Positions 28,211 to 39,287 of a stretch of DNA of 64,000 nucleotides are shown here, piece by piece. The notes below the pieces were generated by a model that saw only the letters and a list, made by a program, of their open reading frames with translations, did not search any database and was not told the origin of the DNA. The first letter of the stretch is position 1; each line of letters starts with the position of its first letter. The stretch is taken from assembly GCF_021728395.1 (NCBI RefSeq), contig NZ_JAKKCM010000002.1, forward strand, positions 186,001 through 250,000. The letters are read 5' to 3'. The stretch is from Vibrio sp. J1-1 (GTDB taxonomy: Bacteria; Pseudomonadota; Gammaproteobacteria; Enterobacterales; Vibrionaceae). Position numbers and translations under genes: made by a program.

Positions 28211-28829
28211 AGTAATGCTGGTGGATGACCATCCACTAATGCGACGTGGCATTCAACAACTTTTAAGTTTCGAACCAGAGTTTGAAGTTGTTGCAGAAGC
28301 GAGTAACGGTGCGGATGCTGTTGCTAAAGCGCATGAATTGGAACTGGATTTAGTACTTCTCGACCTCAACATGAAGGGAATGTCTGGCTTGGATACTCTG
28401 AAAGCCTTGCGAGCTGACGGGTGCGAGGCTCGCGTTGTTATTCTGACGGTATCAGATAGCCCTGCAGATATTGATGCGATTGTTCGCACTGGTGCCGATG
28501 GGTACTTACTGAAAGATACCGAGCCAGATGAGTTAGTCGAGTTGTTGAAGCAGGCTCATAGTGGTGATACAACCTACAGCCGGGAAGTGGCAAAATATCT
28601 TAGTGAGCGTGGCGAGCAAGAAGATGTCTTTGATACGTTGACTGAGCGTGAAAGCCAGATACTCAAAGAAGTGGCGAGAGGGTTTCGAAACAAACAAATT
28701 GCCGACCGTCTATTCATATCAGAATCGACAGTAAAAGTGCATATGAAAAGTTTGCTAAAAAAACTAAGAGTCCCGTCTCGCACAGCGGCTACTGTTCTTT
28801 ATTTAGAACGCTTTGGCGATAGCAAGTAG
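28197..28829 (+). CDS. narP: NarP-type response regulator
   Basis: The 210-residue protein is a NarL/FixJ-family regulator. The receiver domain has the acidic pair in MLVDDHPLMRRG, phospho-acceptor Asp56 in VLLDLNMKG, and the conserved Lys in LLKDTEPDE. The LuxR-type helix-turn-helix is at about 150-205 (LTERESQILKEVARGFRNKQIADRLFISESTVKVHMKSLLKKL). The start is a TTG at 28197 with AAGGAAG 6 bp upstream, inside the 3' end of narQ; an ATG at 28215 would cut into the receiver core. It is expected to bind the nap control region. Confidence 0.93.
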   Translation: MTACKVMLVDDHPLMRRGIQQLLSFEPEFEVVAEASNGADAVAKAHELELDLVLLDLNMKGMSGLDTLKALRADGCEARVVILTVSDSPADIDAIVRTGADGYLLKDTEPDELVELLKQAHSGDTTYSREVAKYLSERGEQEDVFDTLTERESQILKEVARGFRNKQIADRLFISESTVKVHMKSLLKKLRVPSRTAATVLYLERFGDSK

Positions 28830-28836
28830 CAAAAGT

Positions 28837-28870
28837 TACCCTGCCTCTATTGTGAATAGAGGTGGGGTTT
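28837..28870. terminator. Bidirectional terminator between narP and the 57-aa gene
   Basis: CCTCTATT (28844-28851) pairs with AATAGAGG (28855-28862) with a three-base loop, and ACCC/GGGT extends the stem after a small bulge. It lies between converging genes, within a few bases of the small-gene stop. Confidence 0.65.
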
Positions 28871-29043
28871 CAATAATCTGGGCGAATAGAGTACAAGTCG
28901 CTAATATGCTTCCCACACCCTAAATAAAACTCATAAGCCGAGTCTTTGCTCTCGGCGTCAACCATCATGCGGAACATTCTTCCCTGCTCAAAATATAGAA
29001 TTTCATATTCTACACAGTTATCAAGTTGCTCAACGGCAGCCAT
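28870..29043 (-). CDS. 57-aa conserved-looking small protein
   Basis: A 57-residue acidic protein (starts MAAVEQLDNCVEYEILYFEQ) with no signal or membrane segment and two cysteines (DNCVE and LGCGKH). GGAGG lies 7 bp before the ATG, which is strong support that it is translated. It faces narQP and sits alone after its own 255-bp upstream region. I recognise no family; it looks like a compact alpha/beta protein. The function is unknown. Confidence 0.75.
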   Translation of the reverse strand: MAAVEQLDNCVEYEILYFEQGRMFRMMVDAESKDSAYEFYLGCGKHISDLYSIRPDY

Positions 29044-29200
29044 ACTTAGCCTCCATAAACTATCCTAGAATCATTCAAGCAAATTATATGCTGTTTTAGG
29101 GAGCGCTATTCGATTTTTTAGCCAACCAATACGCTCAAATTCACTTTTTTGCGGATAGTAGTGATCAAAAAGTTATCTTCAAACTCTATATACTATTAGG

Positions 29201-29221
29201 GTGACAACAAATATTTGTCAC
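29201..29221. promoter_or_regulatory. Palindromic operator candidate
   Basis: GTGACAA (29201-29207) and TTGTCAC (29215-29221) form a perfect inverted repeat around a 7-base centre. It lies in the divergent region between the 57-aa gene and the lipoprotein gene, 78 bp before the latter. No cognate factor is recognised. Confidence 0.45.
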
Positions 29222-29298
29222 ATCAAGGTAAGTTTGCCGCAATATTAAGTGATATCACTGATTATAGAGGGTAAACAAAAGAAAAGGGAATTCGCTAA

Positions 29299-30162
29299 GT
29301 GATTAAATTACATGACGTATCTAATAAAGTACTTCGCTACAGCCTTATATTGATTTCCATTTTTGTCCTGGTTGGTTGTACTAAAAAGTTTTTCTATAAC
29401 AATTTGGATTGGTTCGTCCTTGAATATCTGGACGATTATGTCACGCTCAACCAAGAGCAAGAGAATTTGCTAGAAGAACGGTTGTTACTCTTAGCAGAGT
29501 GGCATAAGAAAGAAGAGCTACCTCGTTATGTCGACCATTTAAAGGAAATGGAAACCATCACAGAGGAAGATATTACGTTGAATTACTTACAGCAAAGCCG
29601 AGAAAGATTCCGTGAACACTATAACCGTATTGTGAGTAAGGTTGCGCCAGAATTGTTCTCATTGAGTTTGTTATTAACTCCGCAGCAGCAACGTGAGTTT
29701 TTACTCAACGTACAAAAGGATTATAACAAGAGAAATGCTAAATATGCGGATAAGACAGAAAAGGAAGTCAGAAAGATTGTTTTTGATAAGACGGAAGAGT
29801 GGGTGACAGAGTGGATAGGGGAACTTAATAATGATCAACAAAGATATGTGACGCAATTTTCTAATCAAGTTATTCTCAATAGTCCTTTATGGCGTAATTA
29901 TCGAGCATCAATCTATAAAGAGCTTGAATATATGTTCGACAATAAATCCAACAATGTTATTTATCAGAAAGTGTTCATGAAAATAATGTTTGAGCCAGAA
30001 AGTTTTTATAGTGATCAATTATCTCAAAATATGGATCACAATGTAGCGCTGGTGGACCAGCTCACCCTTTCACTCTCTAAGTCCATGACGGAAAAGCAGT
30101 GGAACCATTTTCACGGTAAAGTTGCAGAGTGGCGTGAATTAGCGCAAGAGCTCCTGGGTTGA
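29299..30162 (+). CDS. Lipoprotein of the DUF6279 type
   Basis: A 287-residue lipoprotein with a lipobox LVGC at about residues 24-27 and a mature part that is predicted to be mostly helical and highly charged. The start NNLDWFVLEYLDDYVTLNQEQ is typical of the DUF6279 family as I recall it. The start codon is a GTG. No Asp follows the lipidated cysteine (C-T-K), so sorting to the outer membrane is likely. The function is unknown. A partner gene is not evident; pepT follows 91 bp or more later. Confidence 0.8.
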   Translation: MIKLHDVSNKVLRYSLILISIFVLVGCTKKFFYNNLDWFVLEYLDDYVTLNQEQENLLEERLLLLAEWHKKEELPRYVDHLKEMETITEEDITLNYLQQSRERFREHYNRIVSKVAPELFSLSLLLTPQQQREFLLNVQKDYNKRNAKYADKTEKEVRKIVFDKTEEWVTEWIGELNNDQQRYVTQFSNQVILNSPLWRNYRASIYKELEYMFDNKSNNVIYQKVFMKIMFEPESFYSDQLSQNMDHNVALVDQLTLSLSKSMTEKQWNHFHGKVAEWRELAQELLG

Positions 30163-30265
30163 GCGGTATGATTAGCTCTGTTTTTAATTAGAAAATGATT
30201 CAAAGCAAGTTCTTATTCTACGTTGGGCGTAACATGCAAAGAAGCCTAGAGTAATGAGAATAATT

Positions 30266-31495
30266 ATGAAGCATTTAGTTGAAAGGTTTCTTCGCTACGT
30301 CACGTTCAATACCAAATCAAACCCCAAAGTGACAGCTTGTCCAAGCAGTCCGGGTCAGCTCGTTTTTGCACAACATTTAAAACAGGAAATGATAGACCTC
30401 GGCTTAAGTGATGTCGTCTTAACGGAGCATGGATACCTTATGGCGAGACTGCCATCCAATGTTAAGTACGACGTGCCAGCAATTGGTTTTATTGCGCATA
30501 TGGATACGGCTCCGGACGCTTCTGGTAAAAATGTTTCGCCTCAGTTTGTGGAAGACTATCAGGGGGGCGATATTGCGTTGGGACTTGGTGACGAAGTGTT
30601 GTCACCTGTTCAATACCCTGATTTGCATCAGCTTCATGGTCACAACCTGATCACGACGAATGGTAAGACCCTTTTAGGCGCAGATAATAAAGCCGGCATC
30701 GCAGAGATATTATCGGCAATGGCGATGCTGATTGAAAACCCAGACATTCCGCACGGTGATATCTGCATCGGATTCACGCCTGATGAAGAGATCGGTCGAG
30801 GTGCAGATAAATTCGATGTTGAAAAGTTTGGTGCGCAATGGGCATACACGGTAGATGGTGGTCCTCAGGGTGAACTGGAATATGAAAACTTCAATGCAGC
30901 AAGCGCTGACGTTGTTTTTCACGGTGTCTGCGTTCATCCTGGAACCGCAAAAGGAAAAATGGTCAACGCGATGAACTTGGCGGCCAAATTTCAGGTGCAG
31001 ATGCCAGAAGAGCAAACTCCCGAAACCACAGAAGGTTATGAAGGCTTTTATCATCTTAAATCAGGCAGTCTTGGCATTGCTCATAGTGAGTTAGGCTATA
31101 TTATTCGTGATTTTGACCGGGAAGGTTTAGAAAGTCGTAAATCGTTTATGCGTAAGTTAGTGGATGAGATGAACGCCGGACTGAAACATGGCTGTGTAGA
31201 AATCAAAATCACAGACAATTACTACAACATGCGTGAGATGGTCGAGCCTTATCCTCATATTATCGACCTTGCAAAGCAAGCGATGGAAGCGTGCGATGTT
31301 GAGCCTTTGATTAAACCAATACGAGGCGGAACCGATGGCGCTCGTTTATCATTTATGGGTTTACCATGCCCGAATATCTTCACTGGTGGGTTTAACTTTC
31401 ATGGTATTCATGAATTCGTTTCAATCGAAATGATGGAAAAATCGGTGGTGGTAATCGCCAAAATTGCCGAGCTGACTGCGAAGAAATACCAGTAG
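30266..31495 (+). CDS. pepT: PepT, peptidase T (tripeptidase)
   Basis: PepT removes the N-terminal residue from tripeptides in the cytoplasm using zinc. The 409-residue protein shows the M20 zinc ligands: [14 protein letters not shown] (His and the following Asp), [11 protein letters not shown] (bridging Asp), [10 protein letters not shown] (catalytic Glu and ligand Glu), [13 protein letters not shown], and the C-terminal histidine in [13 protein letters not shown]. The ATG at 30266 (MKHLVERF) gives the family length; an in-frame ATG at 30254 would add four residues. Length and motifs are standard. Confidence 0.95.
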   Translation: MKHLVERFLRYVTFNTKSNPKVTACPSSPGQLVFAQHLKQEMIDLGLSDVVLTEHGYLMARLPSNVKYDVPAIGFIAHMDTAPDASGKNVSPQFVEDYQGGDIALGLGDEVLSPVQYPDLHQLHGHNLITTNGKTLLGADNKAGIAEILSAMAMLIENPDIPHGDICIGFTPDEEIGRGADKFDVEKFGAQWAYTVDGGPQGELEYENFNAASADVVFHGVCVHPGTAKGKMVNAMNLAAKFQVQMPEEQTPETTEGYEGFYHLKSGSLGIAHSELGYIIRDFDREGLESRKSFMRKLVDEMNAGLKHGCVEIKITDNYYNMREMVEPYPHIIDLAKQAMEACDVEPLIKPIRGGTDGARLSFMGLPCPNIFTGGFNFHGIHEFVSIEMMEKSVVVIAKIAELTAKKYQ

Positions 31496-31532
31496 TTTTA
31501 AAACTGTCGTAACGCCTTTACCTTCAGAAACA

Positions 31533-31565
31533 AAACCGCCCAGACAATGTCTGGGCGGTTTTGTT
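31533..31565. terminator. Bidirectional terminator between pepT and the dCMP deaminase gene
   Basis: AACCGCCCAGACA (31534-31546) pairs with TGTCTGGGCGGTT (31548-31560), flanked by A on the left and T on the right, so it works for both converging genes. Confidence 0.9.
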
Positions 31566-31576
31566 TGAAATGAAGA

Positions 31577-32041
31577 TTAACGAACGTCTTTACCTTCAAT
31601 TTCGATTTCTTCTAACGGTAGCCAGTCCACTTCTACGCCAGCTTGATCGAACATATCCTGGCTGACCTGAATTTTATCCCCCCAGCGAGACAGAAAATCT
31701 TCTGATTGCTCTGGGCAGTGTACGCGTGAGATGCCAGTCTGAATAATTTTGGCCGCACAGTTAGGACACGGAAAATGGGTGACCCAAATGTCACAGCCGT
31801 CTAAATCACGCTTAGAAAACAGAATGGCGTTTTCTTCTGCGTGCAGTGTCTTTAAGTATTTAAGTTCTCGCTCATCGGTGTCCACGCTGTCGGAAACCCC
31901 GTGTGGATAGCCGTTAAAGCCAACAGAAACGATACGGTTTTGCTTGGTAATTACTGCACCAACTTGCGTGGATGGATCTTTACTCCAAGATGCCACCAAT
32001 TCGGCCATTTGGTAAAAACGTTTCGCCCATTTAGAAATCAT
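31577..32041 (-). CDS. Deoxycytidylate (dCMP) deaminase-family protein
   Basis: The enzyme family converts dCMP to dUMP. From the ATG at 32041 the protein has 154 residues, with AGAGGA 5 bp upstream; the 36 in-frame residues further upstream do not look like part of the family. The zinc site is complete: HAEENAI (His and catalytic Glu) and PCPNCAAKI (two Cys). The substrate loop GFNGYPHGVSDSVDTDERELKY fits the dCMP deaminase/ComEB group. It is monocistronic. A related cytosine-nucleotide substrate is possible. Confidence 0.88.
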   Translation of the reverse strand: MISKWAKRFYQMAELVASWSKDPSTQVGAVITKQNRIVSVGFNGYPHGVSDSVDTDERELKYLKTLHAEENAILFSKRDLDGCDIWVTHFPCPNCAAKIIQTGISRVHCPEQSEDFLSRWGDKIQVSQDMFDQAGVEVDWLPLEEIEIEGKDVR

Positions 32042-32425
32042 GTACATCCTCTCGATCGAAGGCTTTGAAATATCGAAATGATAACTCATTTTGTTGTAAA
32101 AAATAGTCAAAAAACGAGTGCTGACGCTTAATTGCTCACTTTTCATCATTCTGTTAGGGAAGGGAATCTGATCTACAGGCTCTAGATGTTAGTGATGGGA
32201 AGAGAAACGTAGTCATACACTGCGCTAATGAAAGATGGATTTTCATGTTGTAGGACAAATAAAGATAATAAAAAAATTTCCATCGCATCACGTTAATTTT
32301 ACTTGGTTTCATTTCATTACAATTAGAAACGATTTGCATAATTTATGTAGGAGAATTCGCACGCTACAGACGGTAAGGTTGAAGGGTTTGTTAATAATAT
32401 CCTGTTCCATAAAAATGGTAAATAC
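32042..32425. other. Divergent intergenic region before the RND pump
   Basis: About 380 bp between the dCMP deaminase gene and the RND adaptor gene. It holds several short frames without ribosome-binding sites or protein-like composition. I see no clear repeat, RNA or operator. Confidence 0.4.
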
Positions 32426-33553
32426 ATGCAAAAGAAACCACTTGTCGCACTAATAGCGGCTACAACTATCCTTGCAGGATGCGGAGAAGTGAAAAATACC
32501 CAGGGAGGGAGTCAGGCTCCTCTCGTTGTGACACAGGATGTCATTGTCATTGACTACCAACCAAGCAAGTCGTATATCGGCCGAATTGAGGCAGTAGAAG
32601 ATACCAATATTACCGCTCAAATTTCAGGCTACTTGAAAGCGCGTCATTTTGAAGAAGGACAAATGGTAGAAAAAGGCCAACTGCTTTATACCATCGAACC
32701 TTCTTCTTTTGAGGCTCAGGTAGCAAGTGCGAAAGCAACCTTGGCTCAGGCGAAAGCTGCACTCAAGAAAGCGGAATTAGACCATCAACGCGGGAAAAAT
32801 TTGCTTCCTCGCGGCAGTATTTCCCAATCAGAGTTTGACGCCCTGACTGCGGCACTTTTAGGTGCCAGAGCTGAACTTGAAGCCGCGAACGCTCAGTTGA
32901 AGTTAGCGGAAGTGAACCTCTCTTATACACAGATTCGCGCCCCATTTAGCGGTCGCATTAGTGATACCAAAGTAAGTACTGGTGATTTGGTTTCTCCATC
33001 ATCAGGGGTTTTGACCACATTGGTGAGCTTAGATCCCGTTCACACCTCATTCAGTGTTAGTGAGCGCGAACGCCTGGCGATGGGCATGGACAAAGTTAAA
33101 GGGGATGGCTCTGCGGAATCCAGTAATGTCGAAGTACAGCTAGAGCTGGAAAACGGAGAGTTCTTCGAGCACTTAGGACAACTCGATTTCTTAGGTAACC
33201 GTATTAATACTCAAACCGGCACGATTTCGATGCGAGCGATCGTCACTAACCCTGATCATAAGCTATTGCCGGGTCAGCACATCAAAGTGAACTTGCGTGA
33301 TAAGAACGCAAGAGACGTGATTGTCGTGCCACGTCGTGCGGTACAAACGGATCTGGAAGGGGACTTTGTAATGGTGACCACCGAAGGTAATGTAGCAGAG
33401 CGTCATAACGTTGTGCTAGGACCGCAAGTAGAGCAAGGGATCATTATTCGTGATGGTCTGGATCAAAACGATTCGGTTATCACACAGGGCTTACAGCGTG
33501 TTCGTAATGGCGTAGAAGTGAGTATTCAAACTCCGACTGAAGATAAGCAGTAG
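32426..33553 (+). CDS. RND-pump membrane fusion lipoprotein (AcrA-like)
   Basis: A 375-residue periplasmic adaptor that joins the inner-membrane RND pump to an outer-membrane channel. It begins with a lipoprotein signal ([15 protein letters not shown]; lipidated Cys at about residue 19), followed by the lipoyl half ([36 protein letters not shown]), a coiled-coil hairpin (about 88-155), the second lipoyl half ([22 protein letters not shown]) and beta-barrel and proximal domains. The pump gene follows after 8 bp. No TolC gene is in the window, so the outer channel is encoded elsewhere. Confidence 0.92.
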   Translation: MQKKPLVALIAATTILAGCGEVKNTQGGSQAPLVVTQDVIVIDYQPSKSYIGRIEAVEDTNITAQISGYLKARHFEEGQMVEKGQLLYTIEPSSFEAQVASAKATLAQAKAALKKAELDHQRGKNLLPRGSISQSEFDALTAALLGARAELEAANAQLKLAEVNLSYTQIRAPFSGRISDTKVSTGDLVSPSSGVLTTLVSLDPVHTSFSVSERERLAMGMDKVKGDGSAESSNVEVQLELENGEFFEHLGQLDFLGNRINTQTGTISMRAIVTNPDHKLLPGQHIKVNLRDKNARDVIVVPRRAVQTDLEGDFVMVTTEGNVAERHNVVLGPQVEQGIIIRDGLDQNDSVITQGLQRVRNGVEVSIQTPTEDKQ

Positions 33554-33561
33554 GAGGCAGA

Positions 33562-36500
33562 ATGCTAAGTCGTTTCTTTATACAAAGACCTAAGTTTGCT
33601 CTGGTCATTTCCATCATTTTGACATTGGCTGGGGCTATCTCATTAGCAATCCTGCCAGTTGCAGAATACCCACAGATCAGCCCACCTTCGGTTAGCGTGT
33701 CGGCGTACTACACTGGAGCAAGTGCTGAAGTTGTCGAACAAGCGATTGCCGACCCGATAGAAACCTCGGTGAACGGGGTAGAAGATATGATTTATATGTC
33801 TTCAAAAAGTGCGAACGATGGCTCTTACAGTTTGAACGTCACCTTTGATGTCGGAACCGATCCCGACATGGCGCAAGTTAACGTTCAGAACCGAGTGTCG
33901 CAGATTGAATCCAAGTTGCCACAAGAAGTTCGAATGGTGGGTGTGACGGTTAAAAAACGTTCACCAGACCTATTAATGGTGCTGAACTTCTATTCTCCGG
34001 ACGGCAAGTATGATGACCAGTTCCTAATCAACTACATCAACCTCAATGTAAAAGATCAGCTTGCTCGTGCGAAAGGGATCAGTGAAGTTAATGTGATTGG
34101 TGGCGGTGAGTACGCGATGCGTGTTTGGTTGGATCCTGAAAAGATGGCTAACCTGAAGCTGACTACATCCGACGTATATGCGGCATTAGCGGAGCAAAAC
34201 GTTCAGGTTGCGGCTGGGCGAGTAGGCGCTGCTCCTTACAATAACCCTCAGGAAGTTCAGTTTAATCTGGTGACTAAAGGTCGTTTGGAGAGCGTGAGCG
34301 AATTCGAGAATGTGGTACTTCGCGCCAATTCAGATGGTTCAACCGTTTACTTAAAAGATGTCGCGCGCGTAGAACTGGGTAAAAAGTTCTACGATGGTAA
34401 TGGCCAGTTCCGTGGTCAAGATGCGTCTATTGTTGCGTTGTCTCTTCAGTCCGATGCAAACGCGTTGGAAAGTGGCAAAGCGGTCATGGATCTGCTTGAG
34501 CGTTTGAGTAAAGACTTCCCGGAAGGCATGGCGTACGAAACCAGTTACGATACGACAGTTTTCGTTGCGGAGTCTATCAAAGGGGTGGTCAAAACTTTGA
34601 TCGAAGCCATTTTACTCGTTATCGCGGTTACGTATCTGTTCCTAGGCAGTGCGCGCGCCACGCTAATTCCGGTGGTTGCGATTCCAGTTTCTCTGGTTGG
34701 TACGTTCGCCATCATGCAAGTGACAGGCTTTACCATTAATACAGTTACTCTGTTTGGTTTGATTCTTGCAATCGGTATCGTAGTGGATGACGCTATCTTG
34801 GTGATCGAAAACGTCGATACAACTATGGCTAAAGACCCGACCATTTCACCGCGCAAGGCTACCTTGCTCGCCATGAAGGAGGTGACCGGGCCGATCATTA
34901 CCTCAACCTTGGTGCTTCTAGCGGTTTTCCTACCGGTTGCTATGCTTCCGGGTATTACTGGCATTATGTATCGTCAGTTCGCACTGACTATTTGTATCTC
35001 GGTAGTGATTTCATCGATCAACGCATTAACGCTTTCTCCGGCGTTGTGTTCTTTGGTGCTCAAGCAAGGGGGTGGCAATACCGCAAGTTGGTTCCAGGCA
35101 TTCAACCGTGGTTTAGAGCGTGTGACTAAAGGCTATGGTCAGGTTGCGGGCTTCTTGGTCAAGAAGTCACTGTTGCTTGTGACCTTCTTCATTGTTGCGG
35201 TTGCGGCAGTCTCTTTCTTTGCTAAGACGACATCCACGGCTTTTGTTCCTCAGGAAGATAAAGGGATCTTGTTGGTGAATGTTCAACTGCCAGATTCTGC
35301 TTCATTGTCTCGTACTGAAGAGGTCACGAGCGCGTTGATGCAAATGGTAGAGCAGGAACCTGGTGTTGATGGGGTGACGGTAGCAAATGGCTACTCCTTT
35401 ATGACAGGAGCGGCCGCTTCAAACGGTGCCTCGATGTTCATTAAATTGCATGATTGGGAGACGCGAAATTCCTTAGAAGGAGACCATTCGGCGAATACTA
35501 TTGCTAACCGTATCAACGGCCTTGCCGCGATGAAATTACCACAGGCTGTGGTGTTTGCTATGGGCCCACCTGCGGTTCCGGGTATGGGGGCGGCGTCAGG
35601 CTTTGAATTTGTGCTGGAAGATACCTTGGGACGCAGCCGTACAGATTTATCCATGGTCATGGGGGAGATGATTCAGGCGGCAAACCAAGCACCGGAAATT
35701 GCTTATACGTTCAGTACATTCCGTGCAAACGTGCCGCATTACTATGTTGATATTGACCGTGAAAAGTCACAGCAACTCGGTATTTCATTGTCTTCAATCT
35801 TCCAGACACTGCAAGGTAACTTAGGTAGTTTGTATGTGAATGACTTCACCATGTTTGGTAAGAACTTCCGTGTGACTATGCAAGCGGACAGCCAGCATCG
35901 CAGTAGCATGCAGGATTTAGAACGTTTCCACGTCCGCACGACTGGCGGAGATATGGTTCCGCTAAGCACACTGGTCAGTTACGAGCAGGTGTTTGAGCCT
36001 GATGTTGCATGGCGATACAACATGTACCGCAGTGCGATTATTCAAGGCCAACCAGCACCGGGTTATTCAAGTGGTGATGCGATTGCAGCGATGGAACGTG
36101 TGGCGGCAGAGGTTCTACCGCAAGGTTACACTTATGAGTGGACGGGCATGGCCTATCAGGAAGTGCTTGCTGGCAATCAGGCAATTTATGCCTTTGCATT
36201 GGCACTGATCTTCATTTACCTGTTCATGGTGGCACAGTATGAAAGTTGGAGTATCCCGCTCGCGATTATTCTCGTCGTGCCAGTTGCAACACTCGGTTCT
36301 TTCCTAGCACTGAATCTAACTGGAACGCCGTTGAACTTGTACGCTCAGATAGGTCTCGTTCTGCTCATTGCGTTAGCCGCAAAGAACGCCATCTTGATTG
36401 TGGAGTTTGCTAAGCAAGAGCGCGAAGAGAAAGACGCGGACATTGACAGTGCGGCAGTGAAGGGTGGTACGTTGCGTTTCAGAGCGGTAAACATGACGTC

Positions 36501-36714
36501 CTGGTCATTTATCTTGGGTATTTTCCCTTTGATTTTTGCAGCAGGCGCTGGGCATGTCAGTCAGAACTCTTTGGGCATTTCCCTTATTGGGGGGCTGCTA
36601 TGTGTGCTTCTGGCGGGTACATTTCTGATCCCGGGTTTCTATGCTCTGGTACAGAAACAGCGTGAGAAAGTGCACGGCGGTAATACTAAACTTGTCCCTC
36701 TCGATGATGAGTAG
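33562..36714 (+). CDS. RND multidrug efflux transporter (AcrB-like, HAE1 family)
   Basis: A 1050-residue inner-membrane pump driven by ion flow. It starts with the typical [20 protein letters not shown], has two large periplasmic loops, twelve membrane segments, and the ion-relay aspartates in segment 4 ([21 protein letters not shown]). The second-half counterpart is [20 protein letters not shown] in segment 10, with the expected Lys. The substrates are not known; vibrios have several such pumps (Vme/Vex). AGGAGG lies just before the ATG. It forms an operon with the adaptor gene. Confidence 0.94.
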   Translation: MLSRFFIQRPKFALVISIILTLAGAISLAILPVAEYPQISPPSVSVSAYYTGASAEVVEQAIADPIETSVNGVEDMIYMSSKSANDGSYSLNVTFDVGTDPDMAQVNVQNRVSQIESKLPQEVRMVGVTVKKRSPDLLMVLNFYSPDGKYDDQFLINYINLNVKDQLARAKGISEVNVIGGGEYAMRVWLDPEKMANLKLTTSDVYAALAEQNVQVAAGRVGAAPYNNPQEVQFNLVTKGRLESVSEFENVVLRANSDGSTVYLKDVARVELGKKFYDGNGQFRGQDASIVALSLQSDANALESGKAVMDLLERLSKDFPEGMAYETSYDTTVFVAESIKGVVKTLIEAILLVIAVTYLFLGSARATLIPVVAIPVSLVGTFAIMQVTGFTINTVTLFGLILAIGIVVDDAILVIENVDTTMAKDPTISPRKATLLAMKEVTGPIITSTLVLLAVFLPVAMLPGITGIMYRQFALTICISVVISSINALTLSPALCSLVLKQGGGNTASWFQAFNRGLERVTKGYGQVAGFLVKKSLLLVTFFIVAVAAVSFFAKTTSTAFVPQEDKGILLVNVQLPDSASLSRTEEVTSALMQMVEQEPGVDGVTVANGYSFMTGAAASNGASMFIKLHDWETRNSLEGDHSANTIANRINGLAAMKLPQAVVFAMGPPAVPGMGAASGFEFVLEDTLGRSRTDLSMVMGEMIQAANQAPEIAYTFSTFRANVPHYYVDIDREKSQQLGISLSSIFQTLQGNLGSLYVNDFTMFGKNFRVTMQADSQHRSSMQDLERFHVRTTGGDMVPLSTLVSYEQVFEPDVAWRYNMYRSAIIQGQPAPGYSSGDAIAAMERVAAEVLPQGYTYEWTGMAYQEVLAGNQAIYAFALALIFIYLFMVAQYESWSIPLAIILVVPVATLGSFLALNLTGTPLNLYAQIGLVLLIALAAKNAILIVEFAKQEREEKDADIDSAAVKGGTLRFRAVNMTSWSFILGIFPLIFAAGAGHVSQNSLGISLIGGLLCVLLAGTFLIPGFYALVQKQREKVHGGNTKLVPLDDE

Positions 36715-36748
36715 TGATGATCAAATGGTAGTAACTGACCTTTAAATG

Positions 36749-36785
36749 AAAAAGCCCGAAGCGTTACGCACTTCGGGCTTTTTAT
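36749..36785. terminator. Terminator between the RND pump and a chemoreceptor gene
   Basis: A 13-bp perfect stem, AAAAAGCCCGAAG at 36749-36761 and CTTCGGGCTTTTT at 36771-36783, lies between converging genes and has A and T tracts on both sides. Confidence 0.92.
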
Positions 36786-36804
36786 TTGGAATTACCTCAA
36801 CGGA

Positions 36805-38574
36805 TTAGGCGACGCGAGTTTTAAACTCTGCAACGGCATCATCCATATCATGAGCTTGAGCAGAAACGGAATCCACTTCCAGCAAGCACTCCTTTGCTGA
36901 TTGCATGTTATTTTCCGAGATCGCGTTCAGTTCATTGATTGAGTCGCTGACTTGGTTCATGACAATACCTTGCTCCTCAATCGCAGAGGCAATACGCTCG
37001 GAATTACCCTGAATCGTATGCATGTCAGTGATGATTTGTTTGAGGCTAGCGTCCAACTGTTCAGATTCGCTCAGCGTTTGTTGCCCTTGATCGTTACACT
37101 GATCGATATCGGATACGACGGTCGACATTTGGGCCTGAATATCGGTGACCACTCGGGTGATTTCTTCGGTAGATTGATGTGTACGGCTTGCCAGTGCTCG
37201 AACTTCATCAGCAACCACGGCGAAACCGCGACCTTGTTCACCAGCACGCGCCGCTTCGATAGCAGCATTAAGAGCGAGTAGATTAGTTTGTTCTGCGATT
37301 TCCTGAATGATATTTACCGCGCCACCAATCTTATCGACATGCTGGTTTAAGGAGCTGATAGATTGCTGACTGTTAGATAAAACCCCACTCAGCTGACCAA
37401 TACTAGTCACAGTAGCTTCGACGACTGTACGCCCTTGCTCTGCATTGTTAGTGGCTTGATGGACCCCTTCTACTGCAACAGATGTACTTTCAGAGATCTC
37501 ACCGATAGTCGCGACCATTTGTTGAACAGCCGTCGCCATAGAGACAGTATGATCGGTTTGAGTGTGAAATTGTTTCATAACACCTTCTAGCTCACGGTGC
37601 ATATTGTCGGTGCTCGCTGTCAATTGCATCGACTTCTCTTGCGTGTTCTGAATTAAACGCTCAAGTTTTTCTAACAGATCATTAAGGTGATGGCTGATAT
37701 CAAACAGTTCATCTTTACCCGCCAGATCGGATCGTAGTGATATATTGTTGCTCTCACTGATGGTTTTTATCGTCGTTAATAGGCTGCTTACGCGAACATT
37801 GATAGAACGAGAGATTTGCCAGATAAGCAAAAATAGAACGATCAGTACTAGAGCAGTAATGACTTGTTTAACGGTAGTCATACTCTCTTCGCGCTGAGTT
37901 GCTACAGAATCAATCATCGATGAGAAAGTATCGAACTGCGTCTCTACGGCATGAGAAAGAGCGCGAGTCTTACCAAGCAAGCCCTTGTTGTATGCGACCC
38001 CAATGATTTGTTTCAGGCTGGCAAGTTGCTCCGCAACTTTCAGCAGTTCAGGGGCGTCAATGCCACTCAGCGAGTTAGGAGCGAATTGTCCTGATTTTAT
38101 CGCGTTATCAAAATGAATAAGTGTCAGAATCTGCTGGTGGTCGGCAACTTTTTTAGCATCAAGCAATAGCGTTTCATATCGTGCCAAAAGCCCGCTTTCG
38201 CTGTTAAGACCATACTGTTGAGAGGCAGATACTAGTGCCTGAAAGCCTTGTTGGTAAGCCAGTAAATCCTTTCGTAGCTGATAACTCGACGGGAGATCGT
38301 AGTGAGTAAGAATGTCAGCCAGTTCTTCTTCGACTTGTAGAAATAGGTCGGCATTGTTCTTGAATTTTTCTAAATACTTTAAATCGCTACGAAGTAAAAA
38401 GTCTTTCTCATTACGTCGCAAATTTAATAAGCGAATTTCCAAATCACCTACATGTTTAATAGCTTGGTTGAGTTTATTACTTTGGTTGGCGAAATGAGAC
38501 GAGGTACCCAAAAGGGTCACAATGCCTAAAATGGCGATAGCTCCAAGGAAGTAGAGTTTTTGCCGAATAGTCAT
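36805..38574 (-). CDS. Methyl-accepting chemotaxis protein with HBM-type sensor
   Basis: A 589-residue chemoreceptor. The first membrane segment is at about residues 8-28, followed by a helical periplasmic domain that opens with [20 protein letters not shown], typical of the helical bimodular (HBM) ligand domain, then a second membrane segment ([18 protein letters not shown]), HAMP, and the signalling hairpin with the conserved tip [40 protein letters not shown] receptors known in other bacteria sense organic acids; the ligand here is not known. No C-terminal CheR-binding pentapeptide is seen. Confidence 0.93.
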   Translation of the reverse strand: MTIRQKLYFLGAIAILGIVTLLGTSSHFANQSNKLNQAIKHVGDLEIRLLNLRRNEKDFLLRSDLKYLEKFKNNADLFLQVEEELADILTHYDLPSSYQLRKDLLAYQQGFQALVSASQQYGLNSESGLLARYETLLLDAKKVADHQQILTLIHFDNAIKSGQFAPNSLSGIDAPELLKVAEQLASLKQIIGVAYNKGLLGKTRALSHAVETQFDTFSSMIDSVATQREESMTTVKQVITALVLIVLFLLIWQISRSINVRVSSLLTTIKTISESNNISLRSDLAGKDELFDISHHLNDLLEKLERLIQNTQEKSMQLTASTDNMHRELEGVMKQFHTQTDHTVSMATAVQQMVATIGEISESTSVAVEGVHQATNNAEQGRTVVEATVTSIGQLSGVLSNSQQSISSLNQHVDKIGGAVNIIQEIAEQTNLLALNAAIEAARAGEQGRGFAVVADEVRALASRTHQSTEEITRVVTDIQAQMSTVVSDIDQCNDQGQQTLSESEQLDASLKQIITDMHTIQGNSERIASAIEEQGIVMNQVSDSINELNAISENNMQSAKECLLEVDSVSAQAHDMDDAVAEFKTRVA

Positions 38575-38797
38575 ATTGCTTTTTCCTGAATAAATGGTCG
38601 GGCGGTATAAGTTGTCATTGAGGCGAAGATGACATTTTCTACTCTATTACCCGTTCTTATTGATACTGCTGTCTACTTTGTAGTAAATATCAAAAGATGA
38701 TTGATTTGATTTATATCGATAACTCAATCCCCCCAAATAAATATGAAGCTTGGGTGGTTCTAATAGTTCGATACATTTGTCATGCTAAACGCTATTT

Positions 38798-39211
38798 TTA
38801 ATACTGTACTTTCTTGCGTTGTTGCTTTTTAGCGCCCAGCTTGTTTTTACTGTCAAGCCGACGACGTTGTGAAGCGCGGGTTGGTTTAGTGTTGATGCGC
38901 TTCTTCTTTTGTATCACAGCAGATGCAATCAGCTCTTGCAGCCGATTTAGTGCGTCTTCTTTATTTTGTTCCTGCGTGCGAAACTGTTGTGCCTTAATAA
39001 TAATCACACCGTCTTTTGTGATACGGCTGTCCGAAAGCGCGAGTAATCGCTCTTTGTAAAACTCCGGTAAAGTTGAGTGATGTATGTCAAAGCGCAAATG
39101 AATTGCAGTCGCCACCTTATTAACGTTCTGCCCACCATTTCCTTGAGCTCTTATTGGCGATAACTGGATTTCCCATTCTTGAAGTGTGACGGAGTTCGAA
39201 ATTTTGAGCAT
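38798..39211 (-). CDS. arfB: ArfB (YaeJ), ribosome-rescue peptidyl-tRNA hydrolase
   Basis: ArfB frees ribosomes stalled at the 3' end of mRNAs without a stop codon by hydrolysing peptidyl-tRNA. The 137-residue protein has the GGQ motif of release factors (RAQGNGGQNVNKVATAIHLRFD) near residue 25 and the basic C-terminal tail (KLGAKKQQRKKVQY) that enters the empty mRNA channel. The size is typical. It is monocistronic and divergent from the HAD gene. Confidence 0.94.
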   Translation of the reverse strand: MLKISNSVTLQEWEIQLSPIRAQGNGGQNVNKVATAIHLRFDIHHSTLPEFYKERLLALSDSRITKDGVIIIKAQQFRTQEQNKEDALNRLQELIASAVIQKKKRINTKPTRASQRRRLDSKNKLGAKKQQRKKVQY

Positions 39212-39287
39212 GATAAGAGAATGCCGATAGGGACGATTAAAAGAGCTGATAAATTAACATTACAGATGTAAGAATAGAAGAGAAGAC

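Noticed and set aside
32154-32339. 61-codon minus-strand frame upstream of the dCMP deaminase gene
   Set aside because: No ribosome-binding site and no recognisable sequence; it lies in an ordinary divergent promoter region.
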